NCBI RefSeq assembly: GCF_017498545.1
Contig: NZ_CP071793.1
Coordinates: 1,860,001 to 1,924,000, forward strand
Direction of reading: 5' to 3'
Source of the DNA: Sulfidibacter corallicola
Lineage (GTDB): Bacteria; Acidobacteriota; Holophagae; Acanthopleuribacterales; Acanthopleuribacteraceae
Length of the DNA stretch: 64,000 nucleotides
Part shown: one piece after another, positions 1 through 8,647 of the stretch
How the letters are laid out: each line of letters starts with the position of its first letter
Position numbering within the stretch: the first letter of the stretch is position 1
Translations under genes and position numbers: made by a program
The notes under the pieces: generated by a model
Told to the model about the DNA's origin: nothing
Databases searched by the model: none
The model's input: the letters and a program-made list of their open reading frames with translations, nothing else

Positions 1-641
1 TCCATCGCCTTTTGAAGCTCTTCGACCTTCTGGTTCAACTCACGGGTGCGATCGGCGACGGCCCGTTCCAAATCCTCGACGTATCGCCGAGCCTTGCGAC
101 CCAGGTTCCACTTCTTGGTGAGCGCCAACGCCATCTGCTTGACCGAAATCACGTCGAACGGCTTGCGCAGGAACATCAACTGATCGGTGGTCCCCACCTT
201 CTGGAGGATTTTTTCCCAGGAATAATCGGAATAGGCGGTACAGATCACCATCTCGATGTGCGGCCACTTCTCCCAAATGCGCTTGATGGTCTCGATGCCG
301 TCCCATCCCGGCGGCATGCGGACATCCATAAAAATGAGGGCGAACGGTTTGTCGTCGCCTTCCGCTTTTTCCACCAGCTTGTAGGCTTCTTCACCCTGGT
401 ACGCGTGCGTCAACTCGTAGTACGCGGGATCCGGTGTGGGCTGTGTGAACTCCGCATCTTCCATGTCGCCGAAGAGACCCTTCTCCAAGTCGTCGAAAGA
501 ATCCAGCTCTTCCGGTTGACTGGGCAGGATCTTGGTGAAGTCCTCGTGGATCGCGGCATTGTCATCGACGATGAGAATACGGCGGTTGTCCTCGTCTTCC
601 GACATGTACAGCTTTTCTTCGGCCACCTTGGTGTTCTGCAT
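1..641 (-). CDS. Response-regulator receiver protein, N-terminal part (runs off window)
   Basis: The minus-strand frame reads in from an ATG at 641, preceded by a strong GGAAAGGAAGGGGA ribosome site, and is open to base 1 (213 codons, C-terminus missing). Residues about 22-190 are a CheY-like receiver. It has the acidic pair in ILIVDDN (Asp26/27), the phospho-acceptor Asp106 in LIFMDVRMP, the Thr/Ala switch region in VICTAYSD and the conserved Lys in LRKPFD. An insertion of about 40 residues between the first strand and the acceptor strand makes the receiver longer than usual. After the receiver comes a charged heptad-like helix ending in ADRTRELNQKVEEL, typical of the linker before a GAF, HisKA or GGDEF output domain. 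The output domain lies outside the window, so its type is unknown. The protein is cytoplasmic and probably takes phosphate from a hybrid or orphan kinase. Confidence 0.85.
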   Translation of the reverse strand, partial: MQNTKVAEEKLYMSEDEDNRRILIVDDNAAIHEDFTKILPSQPEELDSFDDLEKGLFGDMEDAEFTQPTPDPAYYELTHAYQGEEAYKLVEKAEGDDKPFALIFMDVRMPPGWDGIETIKRIWEKWPHIEMVICTAYSDYSWEKILQKVGTTDQLMFLRKPFDVISVKQMALALTKKWNLGRKARRYVEDLERAVADRTRELNQKVEELQKAM

Positions 642-1101
642 GGATGTCCCCTTCCTTTCCAAATTGACCTACCTCATTTGATGCGCCATATGCGGGGATG
701 AACCGTCACGTACCGTCTCTGCTTGACTCTGTGCGCCTTGGGGGGTGGTGTTGAAGGTCGGGCGCGTCACGCGCCGTATCGATGAAACTGGTTTCATTAT
801 AACTCTAATCGGGGAAAGGTTAAAATGTCGTTAACATTGATTCCTGTCGCCCATTCCCGGGCCCCGACGACCGTCGGTTTGGGCCCTCTGATCGACACGT
901 GCGTTGTGAAATGGTTTGAGGCTGTCTGTATTTTGCTCCATAGCTGACGCCATTTCAAGTATTTCGCTGTGATTCTCGCAAACGGGTTGTAACGCTTGCG
1001 TTCAACCTGCACTACGAGTTTCCTTAGTTCGGTCCCCGTTCATATTTCCTTTAGTTTCGAAGGTCGCGGCTCGGTTGCGGCCTCGTGCTTTTCGGCGTCC
1101 G
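642..1101. other. Intergenic region, no supported gene
   Basis: This 460-bp gap lies upstream of the response-regulator gene and downstream of dnaE2. It holds a short AT-richer stretch around 795-835 that could carry the promoter of the response-regulator gene on the minus strand. A 71-codon open frame on the minus strand (797-1012) has no ribosome site or recognisable composition and I do not call it. I see no tRNA, repeat or clear terminator. Confidence 0.5.
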
Positions 1102-4100
1102 TCACGAGCCCGCGGTCTGGGGTGAGAGGCGAATGACCTCCTGCAGGGTGACCGAGATCGCCCCCATGTCCGAAGTTACCTCACCACGCAGAATATAGGC
1201 GTTGGCGTAATCGAGACAAGCGGCGAACTGAGCGAAGGGTTCGGGAAACAAGACGGTTTCGAACAGACCGCTCTCGTCCTCGAAGGTGAGAAAGCTCATG
1301 GGTTCGTCGTGTTTGGTGCGCACCGTCTTTCCCGTAACCAGCCAACCCGCCAGCGTCACCTTGCGGCCGACCTGGCGCGGCAGCTCCGTGGCGGCGATGC
1401 GCGGCACGCGTTCCAGCGCTTCGCGGTACAGTTCCAGGGGATGACAGGAAATCAGGAAGCCCAGCAGCCGCCGTTCCAGCGCGAGTTTGGTGCGCCGATC
1501 GTAGTCTTCCATGCGCGGCAGATCCTCGACCCGAATCGGTTCGGGAAACAGATCCTCGCTCTGGCGCCGGTGTAGGGCGTGCCAGTGCAGTGCCCGCCAG
1601 ATGAGCGAGGGTCGGTTGAGGTCCGGCTCGAGGCGGTCGAAGCAACCGGCGAGAATCAGGCGCTTGGCCTCTTCCAGCGAGGGACGTACGCGGAACATGA
1701 AATCGCCGAAGTCGTGAAACAGCCCGTCCTGACGCGCCTTCAGAATGCGCTCGCCGGTTTCGCGCTTGAGACCCTTGATCTGCATGAAACCGATGCGAAT
1801 GCGGCCCCGATAGCCGCGATAGGTCACGCGGCTGTCGTTGATGTCGGGACCGAGCACCTCGAGCCCGTTGCGACGGGCGTGTGACAGATAGGCGTGCGCG
1901 GAGTAGAAGCCGCCCTGATTGGAAATGACGGCGGCCATGAATTCGGCCGGATAGTGGAATTTGAGGAAGGCCGACTTGAAGCTGACCATCGCGTAGGATG
2001 CCGAATGGGGCTTGCAGAAAGAGTAGCCGGCGAACGAGAGGATCATGTCCCAGATGTCCTGAATGCGCTCGTCGGCGAGACCGTTGGCGCGGCAGCCTTC
2101 GATGAAGCGGGCGTGATAGTCGCGCAGCACCTTCTGTTTGTCCTTCTTGCTGATGATCTTGCGCAGGCGGTCGCCGTCGCAGGCGTTGAAGCCGGCCAGT
2201 GCCATGGCCGTGCGCGTCACGTCCTCCTGGTAGACCATCAGCCCGTGGGTCTCCGCCAGGACCTCCTCGAGATCGGGATGGATCGGCCGCCAGTTGGGTT
2301 TGCGGTTCGGGCGCGGGCGTCCCTGTTCGTCGTGCATCCAGCGGTGGCGGCGCACCCACTCGGCGGAAATCACGTTGGCGGCGGGGCGAATGATCGAGGA
2401 GACGGCGACCAGCGTTTCGTAGTCGCCCATGCGCACCTTCTGCAGCAGTTGACGGGTCGCGGGGGATTCCACGTAGAAGCAGCCCATGGTGTTGCCCTCG
2501 CGGATCAGGGTCTGGGTTTGGGGATCGTCGATGGGGTTCAGGGTGTCGTAGCGGATGTCGACGCGATAGTTTTCGCGAACCGATTGCAGGCAGTCGCGAA
2601 TCACGGCCAGCGAGCGGTTGCCCAGGAAGTCGAGTTTGACGAAGCCGTAGTCTTCGACCCCGTCCTTGTCCCAGGGCACCACGTCGTAGCCGATCGGCAT
2701 GGGGCGCAGCGGACAGTGGTGGGTGATGGGGTCGGGTGTGATGACCACGCCGCCGCAGTGGACGCTGATGTGGCGGGGAAAGCCTTCCAGGCGGCGGGCC
2801 ATGGCGAGGATGTCGGGCCAGGGGTCGGGCAGGTCCGTGGGGCGCGTGTCCTTGTGCTTCGGCGAACGCTTGAGCTGGAGGAGGTGGTGGGCCATCTTGG
2901 CGATCTCCTTGTCGCCCAGTCCGTAGACCTTGGCCATCTCGCGCACCGCCGAGCGGGCCTGCATGCGGTTGTGGTTGCAGACCATCGCGATGTGGGCCCC
3001 GCCGTATTTGCCCCAGAGGTAGTCGCGCACGCGATCGCGCTCGTCCCACGCGAAGTCGATGTCGATGTCGGGCGGGTCCTTGCGGCCGGGGTTCAGAAAG
3101 CGTTCGAAGAACAGGTTGTGGGCGATGGGGTCCACGTGGGTGATGCCGAGCGCGAAGGACACGATGCTGGCCGCGGCGCTGCCGCGACCGCAGGTCAGCG
3201 AGAAGCGGCTGACGACGTCTTCGATGACGAGAAAGCAGTTGGAGAAATTTTTACGGCGGATCATGTCGAGTTCGTAGTCGGCGCGCCGGGTGATGGTGGG
3301 CGTGAGTCGTTCGTAGCGCCGGGCCAGGCCGGCATAGGTCTTCTCGCGCAGGATCTTGAAGTTCTCGTCGTACTCCGAGGGGGGAAAGATCAGCTCGCCG
3401 ATGGTGGGCGTGAAGGTGCAGGCCTCGGCGATTTCGACGGTGCGGGCCAGGGCCTGCGGTTCGGTCTCGAAGCGTGCACACATTTCCTCCGGCGAGGCCA
3501 GATAGCTCGCGCGCGGCATGAAGCCGCCCGGCGGCAGGCGCGACAGCTTGCTGTTGGTGTCGATGGCGCGCAGCATCAGGTGCAGCGGATAGGCGCGCGA
3601 CGAAACGGTGTAGGCGTGGGCGGTGGCCACCAGCGGCAGCTTCCACTTGCGATGGCAGGCCCGCGTGCGGGTTGTATCTCCTGGCCACAGATCGATGTAG
3701 ACTTCGGCCGTGTCGTGGATCGCGTGCAGCACGTCGTCGTCCTGGGTGATGACGACGAGGCCCTCGTAATGGTCGCGCAGCGCACGGGGTAGCTTCCAGG
3801 ACGGTTCGTGGTACTGGTCGGTGAGCATGTGGCAGAGGTTCTGGTAACCCTGACGGGTCTTGACCAGGCACAGCGCCTGATGGTCCTTCGTCACCAGTTC
3901 GCAGCCGATGATCGGCTCCAATTCGTATTCGCGACACAATTGCAGGTGGTCGACCAACCCGTAGAGGCCGTTGCGGTCGGTCAGCGGGAAGAAACGCTGG
4001 CCGTTTTCGCGCAGGTGTCGGGCCAGCCCCTCGATGGGGGCGGTTCCCCACATCAGTGAATAGTTGCTGTGGACGTGCAGGTGCTGAAAATCGGTGGCAG

Positions 4101-4107
4101 GGTGCAT
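1102..4107 (-). CDS. dnaE2: Error-prone DNA polymerase III alpha subunit DnaE2 (ImuC)
   Basis: The 1001-aa protein is a C-family replicative-type polymerase of the DnaE2/ImuC class, which carries out mutagenic translesion synthesis after DNA damage. The N-terminus has the PHP domain (HLHVHSNYSL near residues 9-18). The palm carries the catalytic PDIDIDF motif with Asp347, Asp349 and Asp351. An OB-fold (about 900-990) closes the protein. The length fits DnaE2 (about 1000-1050) rather than DnaE1 (about 1150-1200). I chose ATG 4107 because the protein begins MHPATDFQHLHVHSNYS, as in the family, and because this ATG overlaps the TAA of the upstream imuB-like gene by one base (TAATG), implying translational coupling. 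The much longer upstream extension of the frame is only imuB read out of phase. Likely regulated by the LexA encoded just upstream. Confidence 0.95.
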   Translation of the reverse strand: MHPATDFQHLHVHSNYSLMWGTAPIEGLARHLRENGQRFFPLTDRNGLYGLVDHLQLCREYELEPIIGCELVTKDHQALCLVKTRQGYQNLCHMLTDQYHEPSWKLPRALRDHYEGLVVITQDDDVLHAIHDTAEVYIDLWPGDTTRTRACHRKWKLPLVATAHAYTVSSRAYPLHLMLRAIDTNSKLSRLPPGGFMPRASYLASPEEMCARFETEPQALARTVEIAEACTFTPTIGELIFPPSEYDENFKILREKTYAGLARRYERLTPTITRRADYELDMIRRKNFSNCFLVIEDVVSRFSLTCGRGSAAASIVSFALGITHVDPIAHNLFFERFLNPGRKDPPDIDIDFAWDERDRVRDYLWGKYGGAHIAMVCNHNRMQARSAVREMAKVYGLGDKEIAKMAHHLLQLKRSPKHKDTRPTDLPDPWPDILAMARRLEGFPRHISVHCGGVVITPDPITHHCPLRPMPIGYDVVPWDKDGVEDYGFVKLDFLGNRSLAVIRDCLQSVRENYRVDIRYDTLNPIDDPQTQTLIREGNTMGCFYVESPATRQLLQKVRMGDYETLVAVSSIIRPAANVISAEWVRRHRWMHDEQGRPRPNRKPNWRPIHPDLEEVLAETHGLMVYQEDVTRTAMALAGFNACDGDRLRKIISKKDKQKVLRDYHARFIEGCRANGLADERIQDIWDMILSFAGYSFCKPHSASYAMVSFKSAFLKFHYPAEFMAAVISNQGGFYSAHAYLSHARRNGLEVLGPDINDSRVTYRGYRGRIRIGFMQIKGLKRETGERILKARQDGLFHDFGDFMFRVRPSLEEAKRLILAGCFDRLEPDLNRPSLIWRALHWHALHRRQSEDLFPEPIRVEDLPRMEDYDRRTKLALERRLLGFLISCHPLELYREALERVPRIAATELPRQVGRKVTLAGWLVTGKTVRTKHDEPMSFLTFEDESGLFETVLFPEPFAQFAACLDYANAYILRGEVTSDMGAISVTLQEVIRLSPQTAGS

Positions 4108-5264
4108 TACGACGCCTGGCCCCACAGCGCGCGGCCGCGCTGGATGGCATGTGATCCGAAGCGTTTCCGGATGCGATCGAGGTGTGGCGACAGGGCGTCC
4201 GGTTTCGGTGCGGCGAAGAGCGACAGTTGTTGCTGGTTCTCGCGCGTGGCTTGGAAACTCAGGCTCAGGTAGCGCACCCGTTGGCGACGATCGCACCAGC
4301 GCGTGTAGCTCTCGAGCAGTGTCTGGTGAATGGTACGCTCGGTTTGCGTGCGGGTGAAACTGAAGCGCCGGTGGCGCCAGACGTCGTCGGTGAAGCGCAG
4401 TGCCAGCCGCGCGCTGGCGGTGCTGGCCCGTTCGGTACGCAGGCGTGCGCACAGCCGTTCGACCAGTTGGAACAGCGTCGCCTGAATCACTTCGTCGTCG
4501 TTGGTGTCCGGCTGAAAACAGTGTTCGGCGGCGAAAGCGTCGTGATCCTGCGGCGGGGTGACCGGACGGGGATCGACGCCGTAGGCGTGACGGTGCAATT
4601 GGAGTCCGGCGGCCCCCGCCGCGAAGCCCATGAGTTGCAGCGGCAGGGCCTGGATGTGGCGAATGCGGCGCAGATTGAGTTCGAACAGCAGTTTGCGGAT
4701 GGCGCGTTCGTGCCACTCGGGCAGGGCCTTGGCGGTCAACGGCGCCAGGAACTTGGGCTCCGTGCCCGGATCGACGGTGCACAGCGGTTCGCGGTATTTC
4801 TGGATCTCCTTGGCGGCGATGGTGCTCACCAGCTTGTTGGGCGCCAGCCCCACGGTGGCGGGCAGGCGCGTTCGCGTGCGCAGTTCGCGGTTCAGTTTCA
4901 GGGCGGCGTTTTCCAGGTTGCCGTAGAGCCGCCGCATGCCGCTCATGTCGATGGCGATGTGACCGTAGCTGATCGGCTCGACGACGGGGCTGAAGTCGCG
5001 AACCAGATCGAGCACCTCGCGATGGGCGCGCCGGTAGCGATCCGGGCTGGGGACCTTGATGTGGATGTCGGGGAAGTAGCGGCGCACGTACTGGATCGGC
5101 ATGCCCTTGTCGACGCCGATCTGTTTGGCGTCGGGCGAGGCCGCGACCACGGTGGCGCGTCCGGTCTCGGGCGCGATCACCAGGGGACGGCGCGCCAGTT
5201 CGGGATCGTCGATGCGCTCCACGGTGGTGATGAAGGATTCGATGTCCAGATGGAAGACGGTCAT
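4107..5264 (-). CDS. imuB: Y-family polymerase-like protein, ImuB type with degenerate active site
   Basis: The 385-aa protein has the Y-family fold: N-terminal FHLDIESFITTVE (Asp7 is the first metal ligand of DinB), a palm segment EPIS..IDMSG, and a little-finger region. In DinB the palm reads S-L-D-E; here the aligned residues are Ser99-Tyr100-Gly101-His102, so the second Asp and the Glu needed for catalysis are absent. The C-terminus contains QLSLF (346-350), a textbook beta-clamp-binding motif. Loss of catalytic carboxylates together with a clamp motif is characteristic of ImuB, which bridges DnaE2 and the sliding clamp. Start ATG 5264 has GAGGT seven bases upstream; a 95-residue upstream extension is low-complexity and rejected. 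The stop overlaps the dnaE2 start. No imuA/sulA-like gene lies beside it. A simple DinB-like annotation is possible, but activity is doubtful. Confidence 0.85.
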   Translation of the reverse strand: MTVFHLDIESFITTVERIDDPELARRPLVIAPETGRATVVAASPDAKQIGVDKGMPIQYVRRYFPDIHIKVPSPDRYRRAHREVLDLVRDFSPVVEPISYGHIAIDMSGMRRLYGNLENAALKLNRELRTRTRLPATVGLAPNKLVSTIAAKEIQKYREPLCTVDPGTEPKFLAPLTAKALPEWHERAIRKLLFELNLRRIRHIQALPLQLMGFAAGAAGLQLHRHAYGVDPRPVTPPQDHDAFAAEHCFQPDTNDDEVIQATLFQLVERLCARLRTERASTASARLALRFTDDVWRHRRFSFTRTQTERTIHQTLLESYTRWCDRRQRVRYLSLSFQATRENQQQLSLFAAPKPDALSPHLDRIRKRFGSHAIQRGRALWGQAS

Positions 5265-5864
5265 ATGAGCTACCTCGAGACGGAGTTCTCCCCGTGCGCG
5301 GGCGGACCGCGCCAGGCGGAGGAACGATGGTGACGGATGGGATCCGATATCGGGAATTCGGGCACACGGGCACGAACGGCCCGCACGGCGATGCCGTGTG
5401 AACGGGGATGGACGATTCGCGATCGAATCGCCGCGGGGGATCGTTTGGGCGGAATCGGGGCGCACCGATGCCGAGGCGCACGGAGACCCGGTGGTCTCGG
5501 CCGGAAGGGGCCGCCGCGGTATCCGCGAGGAGACGGAGCTCTGCCGCATGCCCGAGAAGCGTGGGCATCGTCGCGATGAGCGTGGTGACGGCGGCGTGGA
5601 TGCGATGCGGTTGTCACATATCGTGATCGGTGGGGCGCGGGTGGGGGGCGCGCCGCGTGTGTGCGGTACCGGCCGGCATCGTGCGCGGGGTGAACCGGTT
5701 CACGGGGATGGGCCGAAGTGGCGTGGGACCTTGCGGAACTTTGTGTGCCTGATCGGCGGGCGTCGATCAGCTACACAAAGCGCCGAAGCGGCGGATTTGC
5801 GACATATGAGGCGTGAATAAAAAGGGTTGATAGTGAGAAGGGGGGCCGGTGCGGCCGCTGGGGA
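5265..5864. other. Intergenic region between lexA and imuB, no supported gene
   Basis: These 600 bp separate two same-strand SOS genes, exactly where many bacteria carry imuA. All six frames were considered: the open frames here are Arg/Pro-rich, lack ribosome sites and do not resemble RecA/ImuA proteins. The region must contain the imuB promoter. I could not find a second copy of the palindrome seen upstream of lexA. Confidence 0.5.
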
Positions 5865-6512
5865 TCAGTCGGTCGCTTCCTGCTCCGCTTCGGTTGCGTG
5901 TCCGGACGGGTTGGCCTCCTCGAAGCGGCGGTACAGGGCGTAGACCACACCGCGAATCTCGAAGGCATCCTCGGGACTGGCGTAGATCGGTGAGAGTGTC
6001 GCGTTGGCCGGTTGCAGCCGGATGCGGTCGCCCTCGTGATAGTAGCGTTTGAGGGTGGCTTCGTCGTTGACGACGGCGACCACGGTCTGGCCGTTGAAGG
6101 CCATGGTCTGGCGCCGGATGATGACGATGTCGCCGTTCAGGATGCCGTCCTCGATCATGGATTGGCCCTGGACTTCCAGAGCGTACACCTGACCGCGCGG
6201 GACCTGGTTGGCGGGTACCTCCACGTAACGTTGGCTTTCCACCGGTTCCAGCGGTTGGCCGGCCGCGATGCGTCCCAGCAGGGGAATGCGTACGGCCTGC
6301 GGTGGCGGTTCGACGAGTTCGATGCTGCGTCGCTTGTTGGGATCGCGGACGATCAACTCCGCTTTCTCCAGGGCTTTCAAGTTCTTGGACATCGCCTGTT
6401 GGGTGATGCCGAACATCTGACCCAGCTCGGCGACCGTGGGTATGGGTGCCCCCTTTTCCAAAATCTCCTTGAGTTTGTTGTAGATGGATTGCTGGCGTTC
6501 GTTCAGTCGCAA
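5865..6512 (-). CDS. lexA: LexA repressor (SOS regulator, self-cleaving)
   Basis: The 215-aa protein has a winged helix-turn-helix N-domain (residues about 1-65, TVAELGQMFGITQQAMSKNLKALEKAELI) and an S24 peptidase C-domain. The autocleavage bond is Ala84-Gly85 in GRIAAGQP. The catalytic serine is Ser118 in GQSMIEDGILNGDIV and the general base is Lys155 in DEATLKRYY. RecA-ssDNA stimulates cleavage and so derepresses SOS genes. The start is a TTG at 6512 preceded by GGTGAGGA with good spacing; the alternative ATG at 6528 is in another frame. It heads a lexA, imuB, dnaE2 order on one strand, a widespread mutagenesis cassette. A palindrome at 6639-6659 is a candidate self-operator. Confidence 0.95.
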   Translation of the reverse strand: MRLNERQQSIYNKLKEILEKGAPIPTVAELGQMFGITQQAMSKNLKALEKAELIVRDPNKRRSIELVEPPPQAVRIPLLGRIAAGQPLEPVESQRYVEVPANQVPRGQVYALEVQGQSMIEDGILNGDIVIIRRQTMAFNGQTVVAVVNDEATLKRYYHEGDRIRLQPANATLSPIYASPEDAFEIRGVVYALYRRFEEANPSGHATEAEQEATD

Positions 6513-6638
6513 AAGGTATCCTCACCATTGATGGATCCGGGGGTCAGGGACGCCCGGGTTTGATGTCTGTCGTGGGTGTTGCGGTTCGGTTCGCCATTGT
6601 CATCAGCCCGAAAGTTGCCAACGCGTTGATCAGCCTTA

Positions 6639-6659
6639 CAAAACCTATCTTAGGTTGTG
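6639..6659 (-). promoter_or_regulatory. Candidate LexA operator upstream of lexA
   Basis: An inverted repeat with arms CAAAACCTA and TAGGTTGTG (8 of 9 positions pair) around a 3-bp spacer lies 127 bp upstream of the lexA TTG. The inner AACCTA/TAGGTT arms are perfect. A second half-site, TTTTAGGTTGTAA, lies at 6691-6703. LexA boxes differ greatly between phyla, and this is neither the GAAC-N4-GTTC nor the CTG-N10-CAG type. The assignment rests only on position and symmetry. The 15-20 bases around it are AT-rich and promoter-like. Confidence 0.4.
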
Positions 6660-7020
6660 GACGGGTTGTTGTCAATGGATGATTTAGGGATTTTAGGTTG
6701 TAAAAAACACGTCGAATCAGGCAGTTAGATGCCGGTGACGAATCGTGTTTTCCCATAGTTTGGATGGTTCGAAAATCTGTAATTTCCGTAGATCGGAGCG
6801 GAATACATATTGGAATTACTGAAGTTGGTCACGCGTCACCCGGGTCGCGGGAGACTCGCAAACACATTATTTTAGAAAAAAACGGGCAAAAGTGATGAGA
6901 GAAAAATAAGGTTTCCTTGCCGATAATTCAGGTTTCTTCTTAACCGTGACATGGGATACCGTCTGGTGAGGCTTGGGAATGGCCCTTTTCCCGAGCCCCA
7001 CGGCCCCAGGTATCGGGTGT

Positions 7021-7148
7021 CGGGTATCAACAGGTAAGGCGCATGCTTGCAGTGGCTTACCTGAGACCTGAAACCTGGCGCCTGATACCTTGCGGTCGGG
7101 TATCAGCAGATAAGGTGCATATTCGTAGTGGCTTGCCTGAAACCTGGC
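7021..7148. repeat. Tandem imperfect direct repeat, two copies
   Basis: Copy one at 7021-7079 and copy two at 7097-7148 share CGGGTATCA, a CAGTGGCTTACCTGA-like core and AAACCTGGC, with a 76-bp period. Read on the minus strand, the join contains tandem GGTNTCAGG units. The gap 6513-7261 otherwise holds the lexA upstream region and the folC leader and no gene that I can support. This looks like an extragenic repeat of unknown function. Confidence 0.6.
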
Positions 7149-7261
7149 ATCGGCGGCCCGAAACCCGAACTCTCCCTTGTTGATTCCGGATCGCTTCCCG
7201 GATATGGTGGAGCACGCGGCTCGCCCGCGTTTCCCGTCATTCCCGTTTTGGAGCCTGCCCC

Positions 7262-8590
7262 ATGAGTTCTCGTCGCGACGATGCATCACCCACTTTCCCT
7301 TTCGATCCCGAACGCTTCGACCCGGCCTATCTGGTGACGCTCGACGAGCTCTACCACAGCGGCTGGGCGGCCCGTAAAAAGCGCCGGATCGCCTTCATGC
7401 GCGAAGCGGTGGCGCACTTCTGGCCCAAGGGTCATCCCACGCGCCTGATCCACATCACCGGTACCAACGGCAAGGGCTCGGTGGCCCACTACCTGTGCGG
7501 CGGTCTGCGCTTTGCCGGCGGTACCGGTTCCTGGACGGGGCCGCACGTCTTCGATTACGCCGAGCGCTTTCACCTCGATGGTGAGAAGGTGGGTCACGAC
7601 GAAATCGTCACCGTGTACCGCAAGATCATCGAGCCCTATCAACAGGCGTTCATGGCGCGCCATCCCGGCGAGTCGCTGACGTTCGCCGAGCAGGGGATCC
7701 TGCTCGCGCTGCACCTGTTCCAAAGGCACGCGGTGGTGTGGGGCGTGATGGAAGTGGGTGCCGGCGGACGTTACACGCCGCTGATGGCGCTCGACGTCCA
7801 CGCCTGCGTGTTGACCAACGTGGCCGAGGATCATCCCAAGACGTTGGGTGAGCACGGCTGGCAGCGGGCCCTGGAGAAGGCCGGGATCGCGCGGCACGGC
7901 AGGCCGTTCTTCACGGCGGCGGAAGGGGTGAACCGGCCGTTCGTGGAGAAGACCGCACAGGCGGAGGGCGCCGAGGTCATCGGTGTCGCCGACGGCGATC
8001 CGGACGCGATCCAGGCGGTGCTGCCGCGTCGCGAACCGGGGTTCAAGCTGCGCAACCTGGCGCTGGCCTGCAAGGTCATTCGGCATTTCTACCCGGGCTT
8101 GAGCCTGGAGGTCCTGACGGAGAACATGGTCCATCACCTGCCGGCCCGCTTTTGGCGCCTGGCCCCGAACGTGGTGGCCGACGTGGCCCACAACGCCGAC
8201 AAGATCGCCAAACTGGCCGAGCAACTGCGCCTGGCGTACCCCTCGGAATCGTTGCGCCTGATCGTCGGCCTGACGCGCAACCGCGACGCGCGCGCCGTGT
8301 TTCGGCCGCTGCTTCGCATCGCCGATCACGTCGTCGTCACCAGTGCCTCGTACGTGGGGCAGTCACCGCGGGACATCGCCGAGGCGTTGCGGCCCGAACA
8401 CGATCGGATCGAGGTCGTGGACGATCCGGCGGAGGCCTATCGGCGCGAACGCACGCGCTTGGCGGACGGGGAAGTGCTGGTCCTGACCGGTTCGGCCTAC
8501 ATGATCGACCAGGCCCTGAACGAGAATCCGTTTCTGCGCCACGTCAATGCCAGCTTCGGCTGGCGCAACGCCCCGAGCGACATGAATTGA
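7262..8590 (+). CDS. folC: Folylpolyglutamate/dihydrofolate synthase, Mur-ligase family
   Basis: The 442-aa cytoplasmic ligase adds glutamate to dihydropteroate or tetrahydrofolate using ATP. The Mur-ligase P-loop GTNGKGS is at residues 67-73, preceded by LIHIT. The central-domain motifs follow: VMEVGAGGRYTPL, LTNVAEDHPKTLG (with a DHPKTLG ligand loop, as in FolC), and VVADVAHNADKI at the start of the C-terminal domain. Length is typical (about 420-440). The first 25 residues are a poorly conserved extension before YLVTLDELYHSG. It stands alone on the plus strand and converges with the gene at 8648, sharing a hairpin. Whether it has one or both FolC activities cannot be told from sequence. 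Confidence 0.9.
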   Translation: MSSRRDDASPTFPFDPERFDPAYLVTLDELYHSGWAARKKRRIAFMREAVAHFWPKGHPTRLIHITGTNGKGSVAHYLCGGLRFAGGTGSWTGPHVFDYAERFHLDGEKVGHDEIVTVYRKIIEPYQQAFMARHPGESLTFAEQGILLALHLFQRHAVVWGVMEVGAGGRYTPLMALDVHACVLTNVAEDHPKTLGEHGWQRALEKAGIARHGRPFFTAAEGVNRPFVEKTAQAEGAEVIGVADGDPDAIQAVLPRREPGFKLRNLALACKVIRHFYPGLSLEVLTENMVHHLPARFWRLAPNVVADVAHNADKIAKLAEQLRLAYPSESLRLIVGLTRNRDARAVFRPLLRIADHVVVTSASYVGQSPRDIAEALRPEHDRIEVVDDPAEAYRRERTRLADGEVLVLTGSAYMIDQALNENPFLRHVNASFGWRNAPSDMN

Positions 8591-8596
8591 GCGAGT

Positions 8597-8640
8597 GCGC
8601 CGTTTCGGGCCCGTTGCGGGAAAGGTGGGGGAAACGGCGC
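8597..8640. terminator. Candidate bidirectional terminator between convergent genes
   Basis: GCGCCGTTTC (8597-8606) and GAAACGGCGC (8631-8640) form a perfect 10-bp inverted repeat with a 24-base loop in the 57-bp gap between folC and the convergent beta-propeller gene. The outer GAAAC/GTTTC gives weak T-rich tails on both strands. There is no long U-tract. Confidence 0.5.
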
Positions 8641-8647
8641 GTCGAAA

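Noticed and set aside
797..1012. 71-codon minus-strand open frame after the response-regulator gene
   Set aside because: No site for translation and no recognisable composition.
1894..3792. 632-codon plus-strand open frame opposite dnaE2
   Set aside because: Antisense shadow of dnaE2, which has clear polymerase motifs on the other strand.
4108..5568. N-terminal extension of the dnaE2 frame up to 5568
   Set aside because: This part is imuB read in another frame; the family N-terminus and the TAATG overlap fix the start at 4107.
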